Source: Myxococcales bacterium
GTDB taxonomy: Bacteria > Myxococcota_A > UBA9160 > JALSIO01
Assembly (NCBI GenBank): GCA_026989995.1
Contig: JALSIO010000816.1
Location: forward strand, 1 to 7,491
Direction: 5' to 3'
DNA: 7,491 bases
Both the position numbers and the translations under genes were made by a program. Shown piece after piece: positions 1 through 7,200 of the stretch. The number at the start of each line of letters is the position of its first letter. Position 1 is the first letter of the stretch. The notes under the pieces are model-generated. The model worked only from the letters and a program-made list of their open reading frames with translations. It did no database searches and was not told the origin of the DNA.

Positions 1-123
1 CTTCGCATCGAATAGCAGCCGGATCCGTCCAAGCGAACGCCCACCCCTCCGATCCGGTTCCGGAGGAGCCGATCGCCGGGCTCGCCAGCCGTTCGCCGCG
101 CGCGGAGCCCGGGGTGCCGGGCG
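1..123. other. 3' flank of the peptidase gene, no gene seen
   Basis: This is the 123-base stretch downstream of the peptidase stop codon. No reading frame in it looks coding. On the minus strand it can fold an imperfect hairpin at 50-75 (outer arms CGATC/GATCG, inner GG/CC and TCC/GGA, one bulge and one mismatch), about 50 bases after the stop. No T-run follows it, so it is at best a weak or Rho-assisted 3' end, not a canonical intrinsic terminator. Confidence 0.5.
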
Positions 124-3100
124 CTACGGCGCGAAGGCCGAGGGCCCCGGAGGCTTGCCCAGGCTCGGCCGGAAGACCCCGAAGAAGTCCGCCGTCCCGA
201 CGGCGCCATCGCCATCGAGGTCGGCGTGGCGGCACTCGGGCTTCTTCTCGAGGTCCGCGCCGATGCAGGGGCGGAAGAGCTGGAAGAAGTCCGAGGTCCC
301 GACGATGCCGTCTCCGTCGAGGTCGGCGTCGCAGCGGTTGCCGTAGCCGTCCCCATCGGTGTCCCGCTGGCGCGGGTCCGGGGCGAGGATGCAGACGTCG
401 CAGGCGTCGCCCACGCCGTCGAGGTCGGCATCGGCCTGCCCGGGATCCTTCTCCGCCGGGCAGGTGTCCTCGAAGTCGAGCCAGCCGTCCCCATCGGCAT
501 CGGCACACTGGGGATCCCCCTTCATCGCCTCGCTGCGGCAGAAGGAGGCGAGGAGGTCACCCACCTCGGCCCGGTGCCGGGTCCGGCCCGTCTCGGAGTC
601 GAGGATCTCCACCGCCCGGAGCTGGTCGCCCACGGGAATCACGAGCTGGAAGTCGGCCTTCTCGCCGATGAGCTTGCCCACCTCGAACTGCGTGTGCGGG
701 TGCAGCGAGAAGTCGGTGGGATCGCCCATGAAAAAGGAGCGCAGGACGGAGCCATCCCGCGCCAGGGACTCCACCCGGAGGGGACCCCGGGGCAGGAAGT
801 AGTTGGGCGCGGGCCCGTAGCGCACCCGCGCGTCCACCAGCGAGATCACCCCGCCCTCCACGTGGTAGTCCAGGAGGACCACCTTCCGGTTCGCCGGGGC
901 GTCACCGCCGCCGCCGCCCGCGCCGGGCTCGGTGCACGCGGGGAGGTCGGCCAGGCGTGCCAGGGTCCGGACGCTGTCGTCCGGCTGGTAGAGCGATCCG
1001 GAGACGAGGACGCAGCTGTCGTCATCGGACTTCCAGAATCCGTCTCCGCCGTCGACGCAGACGGGCTGGATGCCGGCGGAACGCCAGTTGCGCCAGTTGG
1101 GTGAGCAGATCCCGGCCCCCCCCGATCCATCGCTGCAGGGCAGCGTGCAGGTCACCGACCCGCAGAGGGTCGGGTCGAGCGAGTTCCTGGTGGCGAAGGC
1201 CTGGCACGCCGCCATGTTCGGCCAGCACCGCTCCTCCGGACAGAAGTTGAAACAGCTCGCGGGGTTGGTCGAATTCGCCCGGCACTCCGCCAGGGACCGG
1301 AAGACGTTCGGCTGGTAGCGGGGGTCCGGCGGACCGTAGCCCCCGTCGCAGCAGTACTCGTCCGCCGATCCCACGACGCTGTGCGAGAGCTCGTGCACCA
1401 GGACGGCCGCCGAGCCCGGGCTCGTGGAGAAGTCGCGCCAGTTCGAGCAGGAGCGGCTTCCGTCGGTGTGCAGGATGACCATGCTGTCCGAGAAGGAGCA
1501 CGCGTCGAAGCCGGGCGGCGGCGTCCACGCGGCGCAGATCGCCTGGTAGTCGGCGTTGGTGCCCGGGAAGTACCAGACGTTGAACTTGCAGCGGTTCATG
1601 GCCAGCTCCGGCGGGCCGAACAATCCCCCGCGGACGAGCGCCATCATGTCCGTGATGAACTGGTCCTCGTTGCCGCCGTAGTCGTTGTCGGCGACGAAGA
1701 CGAGGTCGATCTTGTCCTCCGGGTCTCCGCTCGAGATCACCGGGATGCACTCCGGGCAGGTCGAGCCGCAGATTCCGCCGCAGTCCGCTCCCTGCTCGTT
1801 CGGTCCCATGTACCCGTCGCTGCAGTCGCAGGCGTCGCCGACGCGGTCCCCGTCCCAGTCCTCCTGGTCCTCGTTGGCCTGGAACGGGCAGTTGTCGCAG
1901 GCATTTCCGATTCCGTCGGAGTCCAGGTCGATCTGGGAGGGATTCGGCTTCGCGACGCAGTTGTCGCAGGCGCTGCCGACGCCGTCGCCATCGGAGTCGA
2001 GCTGATCGCCGTTGGCGGTTTCGGGGCAGTTGTCGCAGATGTCGCCCACCCCGTCCCCGTCTCCGTCCTCCTGGTCCGGATTGGGATCGGCCGGGCAGTT
2101 GTCGAAGGGGTCGGGGTGGCCGTCTCCGTCCGAGTCCCGCAGGCAGGCGCCGTTCAGGCATCCGAGGGGGCACTCGAACTCCCGCGATGCCGGGCCCGTG
2201 GGCCCGCAGAAGTACTCGAGGAGCCGCGTGTCGTCGATGCAGGTGTCGGTGGCGGCGGCCGTGCACTGGCTCTGGGCGCGGCAGAAGTCGGTGCCCATGA
2301 ACGGGAGGATCAGTGTGGAGTCCTCTTCGACCAGGACGGATCCCGCCGTCTCGGCCTGCTCCATACCCGGGTCCCAGTAGTTGCCTCCGTCTTCGTTGAG
2401 GCAGCCGCAGCCGCTGGGAAGCATGCGGTGGTAGAGGATCTCCCAGTAGTAGCGGCCGCCCTCCTGGAGCTCGTAGATGCGGGACGAGGCGGCGTCGCAG
2501 AAGTACTCGGGGGAGACGGGTACATGGGGGATGGTGCCGCAGGCGAGGAAGGCGTCGCACTGGTCGCAGGCGTCTCCCACGCCGTCCCCATCGTGATCGC
2601 CCTGCTCGGGGTTCGGATCGCCCGCACAGTTGTCGAGGGCATCGGGTACGCCGTCGCCGTCTCCGTCGGTGAGCTCGAGGGGAGGCAGCGGGGGGGTGAT
2701 CCCGCCCACGTTGAAGCCGAGGTCGGCATTCACCACCCGGGTGCCCACCTCGAGGGGGGTGCCCGGCTCGAGGGGGGGCATCCCGAGGACGCAGACGGGC
2801 GTCGCGAGGCATCGGCCGAGGAGCTCGCCGGAGAAGTAGATCTCGATCAGCGCGATGCCCGAGGGGTCGGAGGCCTCCACTTCGATCTCGAAGGGCTCGT
2901 CGGGAAGCGGCTGCGGCGGGCGGAGGGCGAGGGAGATCTGGATGCCCGGGTCGAGCTGCCCCGGCTCACAGGCATCGCCCACACCGTCCCCGTCGGAATC
3001 CTTCTGGTCCGGGTTCGGGTCCGCGGGGCAGTTGTCGCAGACGTCGCCCACCTGGTCCTGGTCGGTATCGGCCTGGTCCTGGTTGGAGTCGGTGGGGCAG

Positions 3101-3708
3101 TTGTCCTGGGTATCGGGGATCCCGTCGCCGTCGGTGTCGGGTGGAGCGGGCGGGTTCGCCGTGAGGTCGTCGTAGAGGAGGAACCAGGAGCTGGCGCCCC
3201 CGAGCCGCTCCGGGGTGATGCGGAGTCTCCGGATGGATCCGTTCGGATCGCTCACCGTGATGGCGGTGAAGACGCCCGCGGGGAGCGTGTCGTTGCGGTC
3301 GACCAGCGGGGTTCCGAAGGCGTCGAAGGCCTCGACGCGGGCGGTGTGCGTCGGGCTGCCCAGGTAGGGCGTGGCGTGGATCCGCACTTCGGCCTGGCCG
3401 GTGGGGAAGGCGATTTCGAGGGGGTCCTGGAGGAACTCGTTGGGCCGGAGGGGCTCGATCGCCCGGGTCCCGGATCGCGCCTGGCCCGGGGCGAGGGCGA
3501 CCACGGTGACCTGCAGGGGAAAACTGGCCTCGCCCCCGGGCAGGGCCGAGAGGGCCTGTCCCGAGGGCCCGGGGGAGAAACCCTCGAAGTCCTCGAAGAA
3601 GGCCCCGGCCGTGCCGGGTCCCGCCGTGGCGGCGAAGGCGACGAGGAGGCCGGCGCCGACGGCCCGTCGGAAGGCGGAAAGGGGTGATCGCGGGCAACGC
3701 TGCCGCAC
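124..3708 (-). CDS. Exported M64-like zinc metallopeptidase with thrombospondin type 3 repeats and dockerin-like C-terminus
   Basis: Predicted secreted multidomain protease of 1194 residues; substrate unknown. Seen in order: signal peptide (about 1-36: Arg-rich start, hydrophobic AVGAGLLVAFAATAG, AGA cleavage site); an all-beta-looking domain (37-185); TSP3 repeats (191-247); an Ig-like segment (252-345); a TSP3 unit (348-381); a Cys-rich domain with LLEYFC (382-523); four TSP3 units (525-628); a CSDG...DCGG Cys linker (629-654); the peptidase domain (about 657-925) with H772-E-L-S-H776 and D783-E-Y; a beta-rich domain (936-1055); two TSP3 units (1070-1126); and two EF-hand/dockerin-like modules (1127-1194). 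The HExxHxxxGxxDEY pattern matches my memory of family M64 (IgA-peptidase-like); H772 and H776 should bind zinc and E773 act as catalytic base. The GTG start is chosen for its ribosome binding site and signal peptide; an ATG at 3813 would add 35 Arg/Pro-rich residues. The stop is TAG. The enzyme class is fairly sure, the target is not. Confidence 0.87.
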   Translation of the reverse strand: MRQRCPRSPLSAFRRAVGAGLLVAFAATAGPGTAGAFFEDFEGFSPGPSGQALSALPGGEASFPLQVTVVALAPGQARSGTRAIEPLRPNEFLQDPLEIAFPTGQAEVRIHATPYLGSPTHTARVEAFDAFGTPLVDRNDTLPAGVFTAITVSDPNGSIRRLRITPERLGGASSWFLLYDDLTANPPAPPDTDGDGIPDTQDNCPTDSNQDQADTDQDQVGDVCDNCPADPNPDQKDSDGDGVGDACEPGQLDPGIQISLALRPPQPLPDEPFEIEVEASDPSGIALIEIYFSGELLGRCLATPVCVLGMPPLEPGTPLEVGTRVVNADLGFNVGGITPPLPPLELTDGDGDGVPDALDNCAGDPNPEQGDHDGDGVGDACDQCDAFLACGTIPHVPVSPEYFCDAASSRIYELQEGGRYYWEILYHRMLPSGCGCLNEDGGNYWDPGMEQAETAGSVLVEEDSTLILPFMGTDFCRAQSQCTAAATDTCIDDTRLLEYFCGPTGPASREFECPLGCLNGACLRDSDGDGHPDPFDNCPADPNPDQEDGDGDGVGDICDNCPETANGDQLDSDGDGVGSACDNCVAKPNPSQIDLDSDGIGNACDNCPFQANEDQEDWDGDRVGDACDCSDGYMGPNEQGADCGGICGSTCPECIPVISSGDPEDKIDLVFVADNDYGGNEDQFITDMMALVRGGLFGPPELAMNRCKFNVWYFPGTNADYQAICAAWTPPPGFDACSFSDSMVILHTDGSRSCSNWRDFSTSPGSAAVLVHELSHSVVGSADEYCCDGGYGPPDPRYQPNVFRSLAECRANSTNPASCFNFCPEERCWPNMAACQAFATRNSLDPTLCGSVTCTLPCSDGSGGAGICSPNWRNWRSAGIQPVCVDGGDGFWKSDDDSCVLVSGSLYQPDDSVRTLARLADLPACTEPGAGGGGGDAPANRKVVLLDYHVEGGVISLVDARVRYGPAPNYFLPRGPLRVESLARDGSVLRSFFMGDPTDFSLHPHTQFEVGKLIGEKADFQLVIPVGDQLRAVEILDSETGRTRHRAEVGDLLASFCRSEAMKGDPQCADADGDGWLDFEDTCPAEKDPGQADADLDGVGDACDVCILAPDPRQRDTDGDGYGNRCDADLDGDGIVGTSDFFQLFRPCIGADLEKKPECRHADLDGDGAVGTADFFGVFRPSLGKPPGPSAFAP
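127..330 (-). repeat. Duplicated dockerin/EF-hand-like C-terminal modules
   Basis: Two copies of a DLDGDGxVGTxDFFxxFRP segment, separated by a short Cys-containing linker, form the last 68 residues of the peptidase. Each has an EF-hand-like DxDxDG calcium loop followed by a short amphipathic helix with the FFxxFRP signature. The protein ends GKPPGPSAFAP. The layout mimics type I dockerins (paired loop-helix motifs), but the helix sequence is not that of cellulosomal dockerins. No cohesin is in the window. Confidence 0.65.
331..501 (-). repeat. Thrombospondin type 3 repeats, block 4 (two units)
   Basis: DADGDG...DTCP and DADLDGVGDACDVC units, with the D-x-C motifs 23 residues (69 bases) apart. 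This block lies between the beta-rich domain of the peptidase and the dockerin-like tail. Such Asp-rich, Cys-containing units bind calcium and stiffen extracellular linkers. Confidence 0.8.
1354..1395 (-). other. M64-type zinc-binding active site
   Basis: Encodes HELSHSVVGSADEY (residues 772-785 of the GTG-initiated protein). H772 and H776 are the expected zinc ligands and E773 the general base. The Gly four residues after the second His, and the DEY triad, follow the arrangement I associate with M64 peptidases (HEFGHSFAGLADEY-like). The Asp of DEY is the likely third ligand by analogy with metzincins; that last point is inference. Confidence 0.75.
1825..2136 (-). repeat. Thrombospondin type 3 repeats, block 3 (four units)
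   Basis: Four consecutive units with DNCP, DNCP, DNCV and DNCP motifs spaced exactly 23 residues (69 bases) apart, each with DxDGDxxGxxCD. This block precedes the DCGG Cys linker and the peptidase domain, so it looks like a rigid calcium-dependent stalk that presents the catalytic domain. Confidence 0.85.
2566..2667 (-). repeat. Thrombospondin type 3 repeat, block 2 (one unit)
   Basis: A single unit (DGDGDGVPDALDNC followed by DHDGDGVGDACDQC) between the Ig-like segment and the Cys-rich LLEYFC-containing domain of the peptidase. Confidence 0.75.
2968..3138 (-). repeat. Thrombospondin type 3 repeats, block 1 (two units)
   Basis: DTDGDGIPDTQDNCP and DNCPADPNPDQ units with the DNCP motifs 23 residues apart. 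This block links the N-terminal beta-rich domain to the Ig-like segment. The middle loop, DTDQDQVGDVCD, has Gln in place of the usual Gly in its calcium loop. Confidence 0.8.
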
Positions 3709-3716
3709 GGACAGAT

Positions 3717-3721
3717 CCTCC
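3717..3721 (-). promoter_or_regulatory. Shine-Dalgarno site that decides the peptidase start
   Basis: On the minus strand GGAGG (inside GGGAGGA) sits 8 bases upstream of the GTG at 3708-3706, which is ideal spacing. Translation from this GTG begins MRQRCPRSPL and runs straight into the hydrophobic core of a signal peptide. The longer ATG alternative at 3813 has no purine-rich site at a suitable distance and would put 40-plus Arg/Pro-rich residues before the signal core. Confidence 0.75.
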
Positions 3722-3738
3722 CACCTCGGGCGCGCGAA

Positions 3739-3787
3739 GGGCCTGCCCGAGGCACGGGCCCGAGGAGGCCGCCCACGGGGCGCCTCC
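3739..3787 (-). promoter_or_regulatory. Two adjacent strong hairpins in the peptidase 5' leader
   Basis: Seen directly on the minus strand: hairpin one (3787-3764) pairs GGAGGC with GCCTCC and GCCC with GGGC around a CGT loop, with one bulged G. Hairpin two (3761-3739) pairs GGGCC with GGCCC and TGCC with GGCA around a TCG loop. They are two bases apart and end 17 bases before the Shine-Dalgarno motif. The function is unknown: they could be a translational control element or mRNA stabiliser, or chance folding in GC-rich DNA. Confidence 0.4.
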
Positions 3788-3835
3788 AGCCGGGATCCGA
3801 GACTGCGTCCCATGAGTGGCTTCGAGCCAGCCGGG

Positions 3836-3862
3836 GGTTGCGATCCCCCGCGGGGAGCAACC
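3836..3862 (-). promoter_or_regulatory. Inverted repeat in the upstream part of the peptidase leader
   Basis: The arms GGTTGC and GCAACC flank a palindromic core, CCCCGCGGGG. It could be a hairpin in an mRNA leader or a dyad operator for a regulator. It lies about 130 bases upstream of the GTG start. A smaller perfect hairpin, TGGCT-CGA-AGCCA, follows at 3829-3817. Confidence 0.35.
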
Positions 3863-4243
3863 AGGCCCTCTCAGACGCTCTCCCGGTGCCTCGGGCGCCT
3901 CCGTCTCCGCCAGACCACCGCGACGGGACGGGCCCGCGTGCACCGGTGCGGCTGCGCGATCGATCCCCTTCCGGCAGCCATGGGAGGACGGCATCCGGCG
4001 GGGTGCCAGGATGGCGGAGGAGGGCCGGTTGGTCGCTTCGGCTTCCTCGGGGGAGGGCCCGTTCCGCGCCACCGGGGACTTCGAGCCCCGTCCCGGCCGG
4101 ACCCATCCGGGCGGCTTCGGGTGGCAGGGTCCGGCACCGCCGGGAGGCGGCCGGCGCGATCCCGCTCGCGCGCCCGAACATGACCGAGAAGGGGCTTCGC
4201 AACAGCACCGGCAACGCGCTCCGCGCGGGAGGCCGGCGGGCGC

Positions 4244-7200
4244 TCATGGTCCCTGCCGCTTCACCTTGAAGATCCCGAGGTCCCTGTTCACGAGCACCTC
4301 CGGGGCCTTCTGGGGGTCGCCCGGGTCGTAGCCCATCCCGAAGCAGCTCGGGGCGCCTTCGACCTGCAGCTGCGCGGTCCAGGTGCTCCCGGCGAGGCCC
4401 ACCCCGGGCGTGAAGGCCGGGATGGGGAGCCCCGAATCCTGGCCGATCCCGGCGCCCCGGGCGACCACCACGATCTTCGACTTGCCCGGGGTGGATCGCG
4501 GCGAGAGGATCACCTTCAGCAGCCCGTCCTCCCCGGGCCCCTTGTACTGGAAGATCTTGTCGGGAATCGCCTTGATCCACTTCGTAGAGCCGGGCGCCGT
4601 GGTGAGGGCCGTCCGCAGGGTTCCGTCGACGTAGAAGCAGAAGTGGACACCATCGGCCACGGGGTCGCCGAGCTCGCTCGAAGTGATCGCCCCACCCCGC
4701 ACCCACTTGAAGACGACCTTCGCTGTCGGGCCATTCACGAAGCCGTCGGCGGGCTCGTCCTTGTCCTTCAGCAGGGTGACGTTCAGGGCGTCCTCCCGGC
4801 AGGTGCGGGGCGTCGGGCTGCACGCAGGTGCCTCGGAGGGATCCGTGGGGTCGGTGCAGTTCGGGTCCGCCAGATCGACGAGCCCATCGCCGTCGTCGTC
4901 GAGGCCGTTGTCGCAGACGAGCGAGGGGTCCTTCTCGTCGGGATCCGCCGGCCCGGGACACCCCGGATCGGCGAGGTCGACGAGCCCGTCTCCGTCGTCA
5001 TCCACCCCGTTGTCACAGGGGAGTCCGGGATCCTGCTCGGAGGGGTCTGCCGGTCCCGCGCAGCCGGGGTCCGCGGCGTCGGCGAGGCCATCGCCGTCGT
5101 CGTCGAGGGTGTTGTCGCAGACGAGCGCCGGGTCCGTCTCCGTCGGGTCCGTCGGTCCCGCGCAGCCGGGATCCGCGGCGTCGACGAGCCCATCGCCGTC
5201 GTCGTCGAGGCCGTTGTCGCAGACGAGGGAGGGGTCGGTCTCGGAGGCATCCGCCGGCCCGGAGCAGCCGGGGTCCGCGAGATCGACGAGTCCGTCGCCG
5301 TCGTCGTCGAGGCCGTTGTCACAGGGAAGCGAGGGCTCCTGCTCCGAGGTGTCGCCGGGCCCGGAGCAGCCGGGGTCTGCGAGATCGACGAGCCCGTCTC
5401 CGTCGTCGTCGGCGCCGTTCGAGCAGGCGGGAGGCTCCGCCACCCGCGCGTCGGCCTCCACCGCCTGGCCCGCGAAGCGCCGCCAGGGCCCCGGGTCCGG
5501 ATCGGGCGGGATCGGTCCGAGGGCCGGCGCCCGCAGGACCCGCGCCCGCCAGCGGGTGAGGGTTCCGGGCGCGAGCCCCGTGACATCCACCATGAGCGTC
5601 CGGGCCGGCGTGAGGGGGTCCACGGTCTCGAACGGCGAGCTCGCCGTGGTGCAGCCCGGGTCCCCGAAGACCGTCCCCGGCGGGCAGGCCTCCACCTCCG
5701 CCGCGACCCGGCCGCTCCCGTCCGGGTGCCGGGCCACCAGCTCGACCCGCAGGGTGTCCGCGACCCGCGTGAGCCCCCAGGGGTGGACCATGAGGCCACT
5801 GCCGTCGGGCCGGAGGCTGCGCGGGCGCACCGGGGCGCCCGCTCCCCCGTTCCCGGCGAAGACCAGCGCCACGCCCTCGTCCACCTCGCCGGCATCGTAG
5901 CCGGGCGCGCCGACGAGCAGGTCGGCGAATCCGTCCCCGTCCACGTCGCCGGCCCCGGCGACGGAGGTTCCGAGGCGGGCGCCCGCCTGGTTGCCCTCGA
6001 CCACGGCGTCGGCCGTCGCCGGCCCCGCGAAGGGCACGCCCGAGGGGCCCGAAAGAAAGACGAAGACAGCCCCTTCGTCCGCCTGGCCGAGGTCGAAGGC
6101 CGGCGCCCCCACGACCACATCGGGGCGCCCGTCGCCGTTCAGGTCTCCGGCACCCGCAGCGCTCGCCCCGAAGGAGGCGCCCGGCTGGTCGCCCTCGAGA
6201 CGCGACGAAGCGGCTCCCGGTCCGCCCGAGGCGGGGCCGGTGGGGCCGCCGTGGAAGACGAGGACGAGACCCTCATCGGCGGTGAGGAGGTCGTAGTCCG
6301 GCGCGCCCGCGAGCACGTCGCCGAAGGCGTCGGCGTTCACATCGCCGGCCGCGCCCACGCTCGCTCCCAGGTGGGCGCCGGCCTGGTCCGCCTCGATCCG
6401 GGCGGCCGCGAGCCCCGGCCCGCCGCTCGGAATGCCGGCGGCGCCGCCGGTGAAGACGAGGGCCGTGCCCTCGTCCACCTCGCCACCGTCGAAGAGCGGC
6501 GCGCCCACCACGAGGTCGGCGAAGCCGTCGCCGTTCACGTCGCCCGCGCCGGCGACGCTCCGGCCCAGCTCGGCCCCGGCCTGGTCGGCCTCGATCCGGG
6601 CGGCCGCCTGCCCCGGTCCGCCGTTCGCGATGCCTCCCGGGCCCCCGGCGAAGACCAGCGCCACGCCCTCGTCGACCTCGCCGGAATCGAAGCGCGGGGC
6701 TCCCACGACGACGTCCGGGAAGCCGTCCCCGTCGACGTCGCCCGCCCCCGCCACACTGGCCCCGAACTCGGCATCGGCCTGGTCCGCCTCCACCCGCGAC
6801 AGGGCGGAAGCAGGGCCGCCGTCGGGGATCCCGGCGGGGCCCCCGGCGAAGAGGAACGCGGCTCCCTCGTCGTTCTCGCCTCCGTCGTAGCCGGGGGCGC
6901 CCACCACCAGGTCGGCGAAGCCGTCCCCCGTCACGTCTCCGGCTCCGGCGACGGCGCTTCCGAACGCCGCGCCGGCCTGGTCTCCCTCGAGGGTCGTCGC
7001 CGCGGTGGGCGGCGAACCGTCGGGAATGCCCCCGGGCGCCCCGTGGAAGACGAAGACGGCCCCCTCGCCGGGCTCCCCCGCGTCGAAGTCCGGTGCTCCC
7101 ACGGCGATGTCCGAGAAGCCGTCTCCGTTCACATCCCCGGCATGGGCCACGCTCGATCCGAGCGCCGCAGCGACCTGGTCCGACTGGAGCACGGTATCCG

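Larger units (their letters stand above)
3709..4243. other. 535-bp intergenic region with a structured leader, no credible gene
   Basis: Lies between the stop of the FG-GAP gene and the GTG start of the peptidase. Frames open here on either strand give Arg/Pro/Gly-rich translations without recognisable domains. Just after the upstream stop, a five-pair hairpin (arms CGCGC/GCGCG, 4215-4227) could aid termination, but no T-run follows. A second GC hairpin, ggcgcg/cgcgcc, is at 4153-4174. I see no convincing -35/-10 pair on the minus strand. The 3739-3862 segment is dense in inverted repeats (separate entries). Confidence 0.55.

Noticed and set aside
1381..3687. Very long open frame on the plus strand (over 760 codons) antisense to the peptidase gene
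   Set aside because: Its translation is a monotonous Val/Ala/Gly/Asp pattern that mirrors the 69-bp TSP3 repeats on the other strand, with no domain of its own. High GC and repeat structure explain the lack of stops.
3792..3847. Resemblance to a c-di-GMP-I (GEMM) riboswitch: GCAACC, hairpin, then GGGACGCA within a GGGATC/GATCCC helix
   Set aside because: The GGGACGCA match is suggestive, but the conserved AAAGCC that should follow is absent, the hairpin lacks the GAAA-type loop, and the second helix with its tetraloop receptor is not recognisable. A covariance-model scan would settle it.
4215..4227. Intrinsic terminator after the FG-GAP gene
   Set aside because: The hairpin is only five pairs and is followed by mixed sequence with no T-run on the minus strand.
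3816..4331. Open plus-strand frames across the intergenic region
   Set aside because: They give Arg/Pro/Gly-rich low-complexity translations, have no convincing ribosome binding site, and overlap the 3' end of the FG-GAP gene.
4683..5900. Plus-strand open frame of about 405 codons antisense to the FG-GAP gene
   Set aside because: It encodes a Ser/Pro/Gly-rich 34-residue echo of the Cys-repeat array. The minus-strand reading, with paired Cys and calcium loops, is clearly the real one.
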